From the NCBI GenBank assembly GCA_001544655.2, contig FCOD02000010.1, positions 124,001 through 188,000 on the forward strand: DNA of 64,000 bases, given 5' to 3'. This document shows, piece after piece, positions 1 through 9,015 of this stretch. The translations under genes and the position numbers were made by a program. Each line of letters begins with the position of its first letter. The stretch's first letter is position 1. The notes below the pieces were generated by a model. The model saw only the letters and a program-made list of their open reading frames with translations, did not search any database and was not told the origin of the DNA. Source of the DNA: Caballeronia turbans. GTDB taxonomy: Bacteria > Pseudomonadota > Gammaproteobacteria > Burkholderiales > Burkholderiaceae.

Positions 1-1597
1 CATAACCGCCGCTGCCCGCGGGCTGCACCGTCACGCGATCGCCGCGATACACGACCGTCTGCCCGCCCTTCGCCGCAACCTTGTGTTCGCTGCCGTCGGC
101 GCGCTCGACGACGCACTGGAAGCGCGTGCCCGGCTGGCCGCCGAAGTGGCCTTCGGGCGCCGAACGTCCGCGTTCGCCGGAGACGGTGAAGGTGGCTTCG
201 TCATATTCGACGCGATACACGCGCCGCGATGTCAGCCCGCCGCGCCGGCGGCCCGCGCCGCCGCTGTCGGTGACGAGCGACCACTCCTCGACCATCAGCG
301 GCGACGTCGCTTCGATCATCTCGACCGACTGGCTGCCCGCGTTGCCCACGTAGACGCGCACGCCGCTCACGCCGTCCTTGCCCGCGCGCGCGCCCATGCC
401 GCCCGCGTGGACATCGTGCATGGTGACGAATTCCTGGCCGGTGCGGGCAACGCGCGCCGCATCGGTATCGCGTCCGCTGAAAATGCCCGCGCACGACGCG
501 CAGTTGCTTTGTCCGGTGATGCGCTCCGGCACCGCGGGCGCGAGCGCCTTGAGCAGCAGGTCGATCACGCGCGGCGAGGTCTCCGTGTTGCCCGACACCA
601 CCGACGCCGGATAGCGGCAGTTCAGCACGCTGCCTTCGGGCGCGATGATCGTCACCGGCCGATAGCAGCCCTGGTTGATCGGGATGCCCGGATCGGTCAG
701 CGCCTTCACGGTGAACCAGGTGCTGTTGCACGTCACCGATAGCGGACAGTTGATGCCGCCGCGTGCCTGCGGTCCGGTGCCGGTGTAGTCGAAAGTGATC
801 TGGTCGCCCGTCTTGGTGATTTTCACCTTGAGCAGCGGACGCTCCTGCTTCCAGCCCGGCGCTTCGATCGGATCGAGATACTCTTCCGCTTCGTAGACGC
901 CATCGGGAATGCGCGCGATCTCGGCGCGAATCAGCTTCTCCGAGTGATCGAGGCTCTGGCTCATCACGTCGCGCAACGCATCGGCGCCGTACTTCGCCAC
1001 CAGTTCGCCGATGCGCCGGTCGCCCACGAAGGTGCCCGCGTATTGCGCCTGGATGTCGAGCAGCAGTTCGTGCGCGTTACGGCTGTTTCTCGTGAGCAGG
1101 TTGAGCATGTCCTGCACCGGCTCGTCGTTGCGATAGAGAAACACCGGCGGAATGCGGATGCCTTCGGCGAACACGTCCCACGTCGTGACCGTATAGCTGC
1201 CCGGCGACTGTCCGCCGATGTCCGTCCAGTGGCCGCGCGTCATCACGAAGGCGACGATCCTGCCGTCCGCGAACACGGGCCGCGTGAATTGCACGTCGGG
1301 CTGATGATTGCCGCCGCCCACGTAGGCGTCGTTGCTGACGATGACGTCGCCGGGGCGCAGATTGTCGCGCCCGACCGCTTCCACCGACACGCGCGTCGAG
1401 ATGACGGCCGAGCCGAGCATCGTCGGAATGTCGTTGCCTTGCGCGACGAGTTGCATGTCCGCGTCGAAAATGGCGGCCGACGAATCGCCGCTCGCGTGCA
1501 TGAGCGGGCTGCCGGCGGTGCGCATCATCGCGATCTTCATTTCACGCGCGACCGCGAAGAGACTGCTGCGAATGATTTCGTAAGTAACGATGTCCAT
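1..1597 (-). CDS. hyuB: Hydantoinase B / oxoprolinase beta-type subunit (partial at left edge)
   Basis: HyuB-family subunit of an ATP-dependent hydantoinase/5-oxoprolinase or acetone-carboxylase-like enzyme that works with the HyuA subunit encoded just upstream. About 532 codons are visible. The N-terminus reads MDIVTYEIIRSSLFAVAREM and is followed by the family pattern of a metal/substrate site (NDAYVGGGNHQPDV, then RGHWTDIGG). The C-terminal end near position 1 (VQPAGSGGYG) is close to the normal end of a 560-580 residue protein, so little is missing. The ATG at 1597 lies 4 bases after the hyuA stop, so the two are one operon. The exact substrate (hydantoin, oxoproline, or a carboxylation substrate) cannot be told from sequence. 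The frame is open throughout. Confidence 0.9.
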   Translation of the reverse strand, partial: MDIVTYEIIRSSLFAVAREMKIAMMRTAGSPLMHASGDSSAAIFDADMQLVAQGNDIPTMLGSAVISTRVSVEAVGRDNLRPGDVIVSNDAYVGGGNHQPDVQFTRPVFADGRIVAFVMTRGHWTDIGGQSPGSYTVTTWDVFAEGIRIPPVFLYRNDEPVQDMLNLLTRNSRNAHELLLDIQAQYAGTFVGDRRIGELVAKYGADALRDVMSQSLDHSEKLIRAEIARIPDGVYEAEEYLDPIEAPGWKQERPLLKVKITKTGDQITFDYTGTGPQARGGINCPLSVTCNSTWFTVKALTDPGIPINQGCYRPVTIIAPEGSVLNCRYPASVVSGNTETSPRVIDLLLKALAPAVPERITGQSNCASCAGIFSGRDTDAARVARTGQEFVTMHDVHAGGMGARAGKDGVSGVRVYVGNAGSQSVEMIEATSPLMVEEWSLVTDSGGAGRRRGGLTSRRVYRVEYDEATFTVSGERGRSAPEGHFGGQPGTRFQCVVERADGSEHKVAAKGGQTVVYRGDRVTVQPAGSGGY

Positions 1598-1601
1598 GAA
1601 T

Positions 1602-3647
1602 TCAGGCTGCCAGTTCGATGACGAGGTTGAGATCGGGATCGACGCGCGCGACATGCGACGCCTTCAGCACGGCGCAACTGCTGTGCTCTTCGATGACCGC
1701 CGGCCCCTGGATGGTCGCGCCGACCGGGATCTGCGTGCGCGCGAATACCGGCAGGGTGCGCGCGCGGTCGTCGAAATAAACCTCCCGGGTGCGCACCGGC
1801 TTCGGCAGTTCGCCGCCATCCGCGCTCGCGACGCAGCCGCGCCAGCCGGTCGTCGCCACGAGTTGCAGGCGCACATTGGCGATCACCACCGGCTTGTCCT
1901 TGCTGACAAAGTTCCATTGCCGCAGATGCGCGTCCTCGAAGGCCTGCGCGAGCGCTGCGCGGATGCCCTGCGCCTCGCCCTGCACTTCGACGGTGATGAC
2001 ATCGGGCTGGCCCGCGTAGCGGCAATCGGCGAGGCGCACGACCTTCACGTTCTGCGCCTGCACGCCGTGACGCCGCAACTCGTCCATGCCTTGCGCGGTC
2101 AGTTCTTCGAGCGCGGTGTGCAGGGCCGCGTCGTCGAGCATCGCGAGATCGCTTTCGAGCGGACGCTGATAGTCGTATTGCTGATCCGCGACCGTCATGC
2201 CGAACGCGCTGAAGAGACCCGGCAGCGGCGGGATGACCACGCGGCGGATGCCCATTTCGTGCGCCAGATCGACCGCGTGCACGGGCCCCGCGCCGCCGTA
2301 GCAGATGTAGGAGAACTCGCGCGGATCGTAGCCGCGCTCGACCGTCATGATGCGGATGGCCTGAGCCATCAGCGCGTTGGCGACCGAGCGCACGACCTGC
2401 GCGGCTTCGGGCACGGAGACGCCGAGCGGCCTCGCGATGACTTCGTCGACGACGCGCCATGCCGCCTGCGCATCGAGCTTGAATTCGCCGCCGAGAAAAC
2501 TGTCGGGATCGATATAGCCGAGCACCAGATTGCAGTCCGTGACGGTCGGACGCGTGCCGCCGCGTCCGTAGCACGCGGGACCGGGGTCCGCGCCCGCGCT
2601 CTCCGGTCCGATGCGCACGCCGCCGCCCGCGTCGATCCACACGATCGAGCCGCCGCCCGCGCCGACCGAGTCGATGTCGATGCTGGGCGAACGCACGGTG
2701 TAGGTATGCAGCAGGCTCTTGTTGCGCAGTTCGGGGCGGAAGTCGCGGATCAGCGAGACGTCGAAGGTCGTGCCGCCCATGTCGCCGAGGATCGCGTTCT
2801 TCAGCTCGCTCTTCTCGCAGTTGCGGATCGCCGCGGAGACGCCGCCCGCCGGACCCGATTCGAGCAGCACGATGGGCTTGTCCGCGACCATCGCCGGACC
2901 CGCGAGACCGCCGTTCGACTGCATGAAAAGGAACTCGCCCGCGAAGCCGTGTTGCGCCAGCGCGCTGATGAGCCGCCCGATGTAGCGTCCGCAGACCGGG
3001 CCGAGCATCGCGTTGATGACCGTCGAGCTCGCGCGCTCGTATTCCATCGATTCGGGGTTCACCTCGTGCGATGCGCAGACGAAATGATCCGGCAACAGGC
3101 GGCGCAGCGCATCGACGGCTTCGCGTTCGTGCCGCGGATTGACGTGCGCATGCAGAAAGCACACGGCGACGGCCTCGACATCCGACGCGCGGATCTGATC
3201 GGCGAGCGCTTCGAGTTGCGCATGATCGAGCGGCGTTTCGACGCTGCCGTCATGGCGCAGGCGCTCGTTCACTTCGAGCCGCCAGCGGCGCTCGACGAGC
3301 GGACGCGGATTGTCGAACAGCAGATCGTAGAGATCGGCGCGATCGTGGCGCGACACGCGCCTCAGTTCGAGGATGTCGCGAAAGCCGCGCGTGGTGACGA
3401 GCGCCGTCTTCGCGCCGGTGCCCTCGACGACCATGTTGGTCGCCATGGTCGTGCCGTGCCCGAGAAACGAAACGTCGGCGCTGTCGGTGCCCGACAGTTC
3501 GAGAATCTTGCGGAAGCCTTCGATGGTGCCGATGACGCGATCCTTCGGCGTCGTCGGCACCTTGGTCGACCAGATGCGCCCTGTCTCATCGTCCACCATC
3601 ACGACATCGGTGAAGGTGCCGCCGACATCGAGTCCGATTCTTTTCAA
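1602..3647 (-). CDS. hyuA: Hydantoinase A / oxoprolinase alpha-type ATPase subunit
   Basis: ATP-binding subunit of the HyuA/HyuB family, using the actin/acetate-kinase-like fold to activate a cyclic amide or carboxylation substrate. The N-terminus KRIGLDVGGTFTDVV is the phosphate-1 loop of the family, and GDMGGTTFDVS in the middle is the second phosphate loop. I chose the TTG at 3647 because a strong ribosome-binding site (AGGAGAGAGG) sits just upstream and the family normally starts directly at KRIGLDVGG. An in-frame ATG at 3692 is the alternative. The length of 681 residues is normal for the family. It is the first gene of the hyuAB operon and is divergent from a LysR regulator, its likely controller. 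Confidence 0.92.
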   Translation of the reverse strand: MKRIGLDVGGTFTDVVMVDDETGRIWSTKVPTTPKDRVIGTIEGFRKILELSGTDSADVSFLGHGTTMATNMVVEGTGAKTALVTTRGFRDILELRRVSRHDRADLYDLLFDNPRPLVERRWRLEVNERLRHDGSVETPLDHAQLEALADQIRASDVEAVAVCFLHAHVNPRHEREAVDALRRLLPDHFVCASHEVNPESMEYERASSTVINAMLGPVCGRYIGRLISALAQHGFAGEFLFMQSNGGLAGPAMVADKPIVLLESGPAGGVSAAIRNCEKSELKNAILGDMGGTTFDVSLIRDFRPELRNKSLLHTYTVRSPSIDIDSVGAGGGSIVWIDAGGGVRIGPESAGADPGPACYGRGGTRPTVTDCNLVLGYIDPDSFLGGEFKLDAQAAWRVVDEVIARPLGVSVPEAAQVVRSVANALMAQAIRIMTVERGYDPREFSYICYGGAGPVHAVDLAHEMGIRRVVIPPLPGLFSAFGMTVADQQYDYQRPLESDLAMLDDAALHTALEELTAQGMDELRRHGVQAQNVKVVRLADCRYAGQPDVITVEVQGEAQGIRAALAQAFEDAHLRQWNFVSKDKPVVIANVRLQLVATTGWRGCVASADGGELPKPVRTREVYFDDRARTLPVFARTQIPVGATIQGPAVIEEHSSCAVLKASHVARVDPDLNLVIELAA

Positions 3648-3822
3648 TTTGCCTCTCTCCTGTGATGCGTGATTTCCGGTTCGCTTGCTCACGCCGCGTG
3701 TATTCCGGCATGATCGAGCCGCGCCGTCGAGCGCCGGGCTGCGACGAACATCGACGAAACCAGTTTAAAGAGGCATCGATGCGGCCAGATAATGAAACCT
3801 TCCGATCAGGTGAGACGTTGGA

Positions 3823-3839
3823 GTTATATCGGTGATAAC
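3823..3839 (+). promoter_or_regulatory. Candidate LysR operator (GTTAT-N7-ATAAC)
   Basis: A perfect 5-bp inverted repeat, GTTAT and ATAAC separated by 7 bases, matches the T-N11-A spacing typical of LysR boxes. It covers the ribosome-binding site and the GTG start of the LysR gene, so bound regulator could repress its own translation start region or act on the 184-base divergent hyuA promoter. Binding is inferred from pattern and position only. Confidence 0.35.
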
Positions 3840-4785
3840 CAGTATCGATGCGATATTGAGGCGGCTGCGCGGCAATCACGTCGCGCTTCTGATCGCGCTG
3901 GACGACCACGGCTCGCTGCGAAAGGCGGCCCAGCAGGTGTCGCTCTCGCAGCCCGCGACGACCAAGTCGCTGCGCGAAATCGAGGCGATGTTCGGCGCGG
4001 AGCTGTTCGCGCGATCGCCGCGAGGCATCGTGCCGAACGAACTCGGACGCTGCGTCATCCGTCATGCGCGCGCCGTGCGTTCCGAGATCGGCGCGCTGCG
4101 CGACGAGCTTGCAGCCATCATGCGCGGCGGCGGGGGCATGCTCGCCATCGGCGCCGTGATGGGCTCGATGCCCGAGTGGCTCGCGCCCATACTTCGCTCT
4201 TTGCGGGAAGTGCAGCCGGACGTGTCCGTCGAGGTCTGGGAGGACAATAGCGCCCGCCTGTTATCGATGCTCGATCAGCGTCTGCTCGATCTCGTCATCG
4301 GACGGCCGAGCATCAGCGTCCATCCGGAAGCCTACGATTTCATTCCGCTCGAGGTCGAGGAAGTGTGTCTGGTGGTGGACGGCGCCGATCCGCTCGCGAG
4401 CGTGCAGCGTCTGTCGCTCGCGGAGCTCGCCGACAACCCGTGGATCGTGCCGCAAGCCGCGCTGCCGATGCGCTCCCTGCTCGAACAGCTCTTCGACGAC
4501 GCCGAGGTTCCCTTCCCGCGTTACGCCATCGAGACGTCTTCGACATTTGCCACGTTGTCGTTGCTGCGAGCGAGCGAGGGCACCGTCGCATTGATGCCGT
4601 TGAAGGTCGCGCAATACTTCCAGGTGCACGGCATGATGGCGGTGCTGCCGATTCGCATAGAACGACGCGGCGCGCCATACGGCATCGCCACGCGTCGCGG
4701 GGCCACGGCGACCGCGCCGGTACAGAGGTTCATCGAGCTATGCAAGCAGAAGCGGGACGAGCAGCCTTGGCGCAATGACATTTGA
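3832..4785 (+). CDS. LysR-type transcriptional regulator
   Basis: LysR-family DNA-binding regulator of 317 residues. The N-terminal winged helix-turn-helix covers about residues 10-70 (GSLRKAAQQVSLSQPATTKS is the recognition region). The C-terminal effector domain starts near residue 100 and shows the usual IGAVMGSMPEWL to LVIGRP pattern. It starts with GTG at 3832, with a GGAG ribosome-binding site about 8 bases upstream. It is divergent from hyuA, so regulation of hyuAB is the natural inference; the ligand is unknown. The GxxMGSMPEWLAP stretch recalls the GbpR/CbsR-like subgroup, but I do not assign a name. The 3' end overlaps a short-chain dehydrogenase tail fragment. Confidence 0.92.
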   Translation: MITSIDAILRRLRGNHVALLIALDDHGSLRKAAQQVSLSQPATTKSLREIEAMFGAELFARSPRGIVPNELGRCVIRHARAVRSEIGALRDELAAIMRGGGGMLAIGAVMGSMPEWLAPILRSLREVQPDVSVEVWEDNSARLLSMLDQRLLDLVIGRPSISVHPEAYDFIPLEVEEVCLVVDGADPLASVQRLSLAELADNPWIVPQAALPMRSLLEQLFDDAEVPFPRYAIETSSTFATLSLLRASEGTVALMPLKVAQYFQVHGMMAVLPIRIERRGAPYGIATRRGATATAPVQRFIELCKQKRDEQPWRNDI

Positions 4786-4906
4786 ATCGAATCAGCCGCC
4801 GACGATCGCACCGATCAGCGCGGTGCTCAATGTGGCGAGCGAGGGCTCTGCATTCGTGACGGGGCAGATTCTCGCCGCCGATGGCGGCAAGACCGCGACC
4901 TTCTAA
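4775..4906 (+). pseudogene. C-terminal fragment of a short-chain dehydrogenase/reductase
   Basis: This 43-codon reading frame ends in ASEGSAFVTGQILAADGG followed by KTATF and a stop. That is the unmistakable C-terminus of a classical short-chain dehydrogenase (xxFVTGQxLxxDGG). The nucleotide-binding Gly motif and the Ser-Tyr-Lys catalytic residues are absent, so it cannot be an enzyme. It overlaps the end of the LysR gene by 11 bases. It is best read as the remnant of a dehydrogenase gene that once followed the regulator and was mostly deleted. Confidence 0.7.
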
Positions 4907-4958
4907 CACGGCGTTCTTGAGAGAAGCCGTCAACAGGCGGCCGAAGGCCAGACTACGA

Positions 4959-5396
4959 CTATCGACGCACGACGAAGCGCCAGAGCGCCATGCACTGCGC
5001 ATCGGTCATCCGATAGTGAGGCATCGACTTGCCAAGCAGGACGCCCGCCGGGTCGATGCCGTCTTTGACCGCCCGGCAGAAGGACGTCGCGTCATAGTGA
5101 CTGATCGGCCCGCCCCGGCGACTTGTCGCGCCGAGCAGGGCGTCGTGTGTCAGCGGCGGCGCGAAGGCCGAAGCCTTCGACGTGCCTGTGTGGCAATTGA
5201 CGCATCGGGTCGTCCAGGAAGGTAGCGGACGATCGTCGTCGCGCAAATGCGCGGACATCGGATGCTGCCCGCTGAAAATTGCACACCCGAGGTCGGCCCG
5301 ATCGCACGCGGCCTCGCCGCGGGCAAGCGGTGTCAGCGCGAGGAGCGCAAGGCCGATCGCGATGGCCTGTGTTGCAGAGTGGTATCGCCGCACCAT
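4959..5396 (-). CDS. Periplasmic monohaem c-type cytochrome
   Basis: A 145-residue exported cytochrome c. A signal peptide (about residues 1-27, ending TPLARGEA) is followed by a CVNCH haem-attachment motif at residues 65-69. A methionine in GKSMPHYRM (124 or 130) is the probable sixth haem ligand. Its ATG directly follows the stop codon of the copper radical oxidase gene, so the two are co-translated. The context makes it the likely electron carrier for, or partner of, that oxidase. Several extra cysteines (31, 38, 107, 135) could form disulfides. Confidence 0.85.
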   Translation of the reverse strand: MVRRYHSATQAIAIGLALLALTPLARGEAACDRADLGCAIFSGQHPMSAHLRDDDRPLPSWTTRCVNCHTGTSKASAFAPPLTHDALLGATSRRGGPISHYDATSFCRAVKDGIDPAGVLLGKSMPHYRMTDAQCMALWRFVVRR

Positions 5397-7361
5397 TCAA
5401 TGCACGCGCAATACGCGCGAGACGCTCGGCACCCCGTTCGAGTTCAGCGCGAACAGCATGTAATAGCCGGGGACGACGACGCCCGGATCGGAAGGAATGT
5501 TCAAATGAAATTCGCCCGCGGTACCCACGCTGAATGTCAGCGGCACGCGTCGCTGCTCGTTGTTGAGCGAATGCGTGGAAGACGAGGAGCGCATCAGTAC
5601 GAATGAGCGCACTGCCCTGCTGGCCGTCACCACGATCGTCGTGCCGAGCTGCGCGTCCGACGGAACGGACGAGAGGCTCGGCCGGGACGCGGCAGACCCG
5701 TCCGAATTCAGCAGATACGGGGGCGTCAATATCTCCACGTCGGTGTGATTGGTCGCGCATGATCCGCACAGTCCGCCGCCGCCGCTCAGCACGCGTCCGT
5801 CGTTCAGGAGCAGCGCCATGCTGTGATAAGTGCGCGGCACGGCCTGCGGGGCGAGCGGGGAAAACGAATTGGTCGCGGGGTCCCACAGCTCCGGGGTGAG
5901 CACCGCGTTGTCGTCCGAGAAAGGCGCAGCAAACGTCTGCCCGCCGACCACGACGACCTGTCCGTTCGGCAGCACGACGCTGTTGTTGAACGCGCGCCGG
6001 TAGCTCATCGGCGCAATGGTCCGCACTACGGCGTTTCCACTGCTGATGTCGATGAGCGTTGCATTGGCGGTGGCCGGCGATTGATCGTAGCTCGGCGCGC
6101 CACCGACGGTGAGAATCTTGCCGACGTCGTACATGACCGCGTTGCCGTTCATCGCATCGTTGTCGCTCCCGCGGTTGCCGGCCGCGGTCACGCTGCCGTT
6201 GCCGGCCGTATCGAACCAGTGCATGGCCCGGCTCGGTCCCGCGTGAAACACGCGTCCATCACCGACCGCGAACATCCATGCGTGATTGTCGGCGCGAAAC
6301 AGACCTCCGGCGTCGTTCGTGAGGATGTAGTCGTCCGTGATGGCGCCGTTGATCCGCCAGCCCGAACCCGCGGTCCAGGTTTCACCGCTCTTGCCTCCGA
6401 GCCCGCCGCTCCACGAGCCGCCCACGAGGAACACGTCGCCGTTGCTCAATGTCACGCTGCCCTGATAGCCGCGCGCGATGTTCATCTGATCGCTCGCGGT
6501 CCACGAATTAGTCGAAGGCGAATAAATGCTGGTCAGTTTCGCGGTCGATCCGCCGGTCACGAAAATCCGGCCATCAGGAAGGTTGACGATGCCCGGGCAG
6601 AACATGTCATGTCCGGTATTGGTCACGATCACTTGCTGGCTCCTGCCCGTCGACGGATTGAAGATTGCCGTATACGTCCTGCGCGGCGGGTTCGCCCCCG
6701 GGGTGAAGTCGAGCGCGCTGTCAGCCGACCAGACCAGCACGTTTCCATTGGGCAGATTGGCGGCCTGCAGCGGAACGAGCGGCAGCGTGATGGGCGCCGT
6801 CCACTTCGAAGGCAATGCGGTTTTCTGCGGCGGCAAGCCGCTCACCATCCACGTCTGTGTCGCACCTCCATTGCACGCCTGCTGCCTCAACTGGGCACCC
6901 TGGGAAGTCGTGCTCGCCGCGCTCACGCATAAGCCGCTATGCCCCGCGACGATTGCGTAGCCCGCGCCTTGCGGCATCAACGTGAAGGCCTGATTCAAGC
7001 CACCATTGCAGGTCCACTGGATGATGGGGCCGCCCGGACTCAGGCTTTGGCCCGACACGTCCATGCACAGGCCGCTGTTCTGGTTGACGAGGGTGTACCG
7101 GGCGCCGGTCGCAGACGGGAGCCATTGCTCGTTTGCGCCGCCCCAGCAAGTCCAGGCGATCACCGGTGCGCCCGGTGTCGTCGACTGGCCGCTGACGTCC
7201 GCGCACAGGTTGGTGCCGCTCACGGTGACGGGAGCCGCGGTTTGCGCGCGCACACTGAGCGATACGCCCGACAACGCGAGCGATAACGCGATCAGCAGCA
7301 AAAAGCGCATGCACCGGACGAGCAGGCTGGGCGCGTGTCCCGTCGAATGAATTTCTGGCAT
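5397..7361 (-). CDS. Galactose-oxidase-like copper radical oxidase with N-terminal ricin-type lectin domain
   Basis: Secreted mononuclear-copper radical oxidase that should oxidise a primary alcohol or aldehyde with O2, giving H2O2. Counting from the ATG at 7361 (654 residues), a signal peptide ends near residue 40. A ricin-B-type beta-trefoil with repeated QW motifs covers about 45-175. Kelch blades follow, then a C-terminal Ig-like domain from about 550. All galactose oxidase active-site residues have counterparts: Cys255 (DMFCPG) and Tyr299 (ARGYQGS) for the thioether cofactor, Trp317 (GGSWSGG), Tyr512-His513 (RTYHSMALLL) and His597 (THSLNNEQRR). The start is set by a GGGGAGC ribosome site. 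It sits between a Sco copper chaperone and a cytochrome c. The substrate is unknown, and the lectin domain suggests a glycan surface. Confidence 0.93.
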   Translation of the reverse strand: MPEIHSTGHAPSLLVRCMRFLLLIALSLALSGVSLSVRAQTAAPVTVSGTNLCADVSGQSTTPGAPVIAWTCWGGANEQWLPSATGARYTLVNQNSGLCMDVSGQSLSPGGPIIQWTCNGGLNQAFTLMPQGAGYAIVAGHSGLCVSAASTTSQGAQLRQQACNGGATQTWMVSGLPPQKTALPSKWTAPITLPLVPLQAANLPNGNVLVWSADSALDFTPGANPPRRTYTAIFNPSTGRSQQVIVTNTGHDMFCPGIVNLPDGRIFVTGGSTAKLTSIYSPSTNSWTASDQMNIARGYQGSVTLSNGDVFLVGGSWSGGLGGKSGETWTAGSGWRINGAITDDYILTNDAGGLFRADNHAWMFAVGDGRVFHAGPSRAMHWFDTAGNGSVTAAGNRGSDNDAMNGNAVMYDVGKILTVGGAPSYDQSPATANATLIDISSGNAVVRTIAPMSYRRAFNNSVVLPNGQVVVVGGQTFAAPFSDDNAVLTPELWDPATNSFSPLAPQAVPRTYHSMALLLNDGRVLSGGGGLCGSCATNHTDVEILTPPYLLNSDGSAASRPSLSSVPSDAQLGTTIVVTASRAVRSFVLMRSSSSTHSLNNEQRRVPLTFSVGTAGEFHLNIPSDPGVVVPGYYMLFALNSNGVPSVSRVLRVH

Positions 7362-7386
7362 GGTTGCTCCCCGTACATGAGGCTGG

Positions 7387-8046
7387 TTATGTACGTGCAA
7401 GCGCGCCGAGCACATCGCAGATGTCGTTGACGCGAGGAAGGTCGGCGCTTCGCCAGCGCAGCATCGCGTTGGCATCGAAGCAAAAGACCTGCGTGGAATG
7501 GTCCGCGATGTCGCCGAGGGGCGTCTTGCTGCCCGACAGCGCCACGCGCACCCGGTCTACATCTGAAAGTGCTGGCGTCGCTGCATTCCACGCGGGACCG
7601 GCCTGAAAACGCTCGAGCCAGGCGCGCAATGCGGAGGGTGAATCGGAAAGCGGATCGATTCCTATCGACAACAACTGCACGGGATGACGGGCGCGGATTC
7701 CCGGGATCCGTTCCTGCACCGTGCTGAAAAGCGCGCCTTGCAGCGGGCATACGGTGCCGCAACCGGTGTAGATCGTCTGCAGTGCGGTTACACCCTGGTG
7801 CAGCATGTCATTCAGCAGGCGCTTCTTGCCGGTCTGGTCGACGAGCCAGGCATCGTCGAGACGAAGCGGCGGCGTGACGAGTCCGAGGCCGCCATGTTGC
7901 GCGAATGCGATGGGACTTACCGCACCAAGAGCGAGCGCGGCCATGTCGCAAAGCATGGAACGGCGGGTCAGCGAAGGCGCACGCATCCCGGATTTCGCGC
8001 AGTCCGGCAGCTTGTCGCGGCTGACCTGCATCGTACACATCGGCAC
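7387..8046 (-). CDS. SCO1/SenC-type copper chaperone, thioredoxin fold
   Basis: Sco-family protein of 219 residues. It carries a CxxxC copper/redox motif (YTGCGTVCP) and the conserved distal histidine region (GDIADHSTQVF), which together form the Cu site of Sco proteins. The N-terminus holds a twin-arginine-like signal (LTRRSMLCDMAALALG), so it acts in the periplasm. I use the GTG at 8046 because GAGGG lies 8 bases upstream; an ATG at 7986 just before the signal is an alternative. It is the first gene of a three-gene operon, 25 bases ahead of the copper radical oxidase. It probably metallates that enzyme rather than cytochrome oxidase. Confidence 0.88.
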   Translation of the reverse strand: MPMCTMQVSRDKLPDCAKSGMRAPSLTRRSMLCDMAALALGAVSPIAFAQHGGLGLVTPPLRLDDAWLVDQTGKKRLLNDMLHQGVTALQTIYTGCGTVCPLQGALFSTVQERIPGIRARHPVQLLSIGIDPLSDSPSALRAWLERFQAGPAWNAATPALSDVDRVRVALSGSKTPLGDIADHSTQVFCFDANAMLRWRSADLPRVNDICDVLGALART

Positions 8047-8699
8047 TATGATGACCCTCGTTTCGAGCGCTCAGGGTGTGAACCGCACTGCGAACTTCCA
8101 GTAGGACGTGCCCGCGAAGACATGTCGCCGCCGCCCCGCCCTTTCGTATTGCGATGATCTTCGATCGAAGATTAGCAGCCCAAATCGGCGACAAAACTTC
8201 GTCTCATGAAATGAATAGATAAATATGTGCACTTGGACACATTCGTTTTTTAGAGCCGGAACAACTCGTCGAGCAGACCGATTTTTTCTATATAAGGATG
8301 GCTTACTGGCATTGCTCTTTGCAGGACCGGCGAAGGGCAATAATGGACTTTCGGGTTTCTGAAATGGCAACTGGCGATGCACGTCAGGGACGTAATGAAT
8401 CTTTCAAAACTTCCCGGAAAAATTTTTCGAACCCGCTCGCCAATATGGCGGGCCTGACCGAATCGTAATCTTTTTGATCAGCAAACGCCGCAAACATGGA
8501 GAACGGCCGCGTCGAACTTGCATCGTCGTGTCGAAAATAATTTTTCGCGGCCGCATTGATTCGCTCTGCGATCTGCGATAGCTTTCAAACGGTCGTCACC
8601 GTCGAATGCTGCTCTGCCCGGCCCGGCAACAACCTGTTTCGTGAATTCGACAAGCGCCTGCGATGAAGCAAGTCTGTCCGGAAGCTCCCGCGTGGCACG
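8047..8699. other. Gene-free region upstream of the copper oxidase operon
   Basis: About 650 bases between the sco gene and the fragment at 8700, with more AT-rich patches than its surroundings (for example 8200-8310). It must contain the promoter of the minus-strand operon. I found no convincing coding sequence, RNA gene or strong palindrome in it. Confidence 0.5.
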
Positions 8700-8840
8700 C
8701 TATGCACCGGAGTCCTTCAATAGTCGCCGACGCATTTCATCGTTCGCCATAAAGCCCGTCAAGATTACAAACGCGTTGTCGTGCCGCTGCACGATAGCTT
8801 TCTGATCAGTGAAGACCAGGCCTCTCACATTGCGCCCGAA
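8700..8840 (-). pseudogene. Possible remnant of a response-regulator receiver domain
   Basis: The minus strand encodes RGLVFTDQKAIVQRHDNAF, then VILTGFMANDEMRRRLL, then KDSGA and a stop. This resembles the beta3 (VFTD), beta4 (VILTG) and alpha4 (RRRALxxGA) parts of a CheY-like receiver. The helix-loop between beta3 and beta4 is shortened, and the frame ends just before the expected beta5 lysine. It has no start codon with a ribosome site and no partner kinase nearby. A chance match is possible. Confidence 0.28.
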
Positions 8841-9015
8841 CGTTCGGTGGCGAAAAGGTCGTCGTTGCTTCCGGTGTAAAAAGCGCTCAACGGGTCGCAG
8901 CGTCCGCCGCAAGACCGGGGCACTGCAATTGCTCTGACTGAAATTGCTCTGTTGCAGCACCGCCGTGGCGCGACAGCGCGGTGCCCGTGCCGGCTTTCGG
9001 AGAAGGAGAAAGCAA

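Noticed and set aside
1590-3665. A 691-residue open frame on the plus strand opposite hyuA
   Set aside because: It is the complement of a clear HyuA gene. The translation is Arg/Ala/Asp-rich low-complexity with no motif, as expected in GC-rich DNA.
8841-8960. Upstream part of an 86-residue minus-strand frame ending at 8700
   Set aside because: The N-terminal portion is basic and motif-free; only the last ~45 residues resemble a receiver fragment, so it is not reported as a gene.
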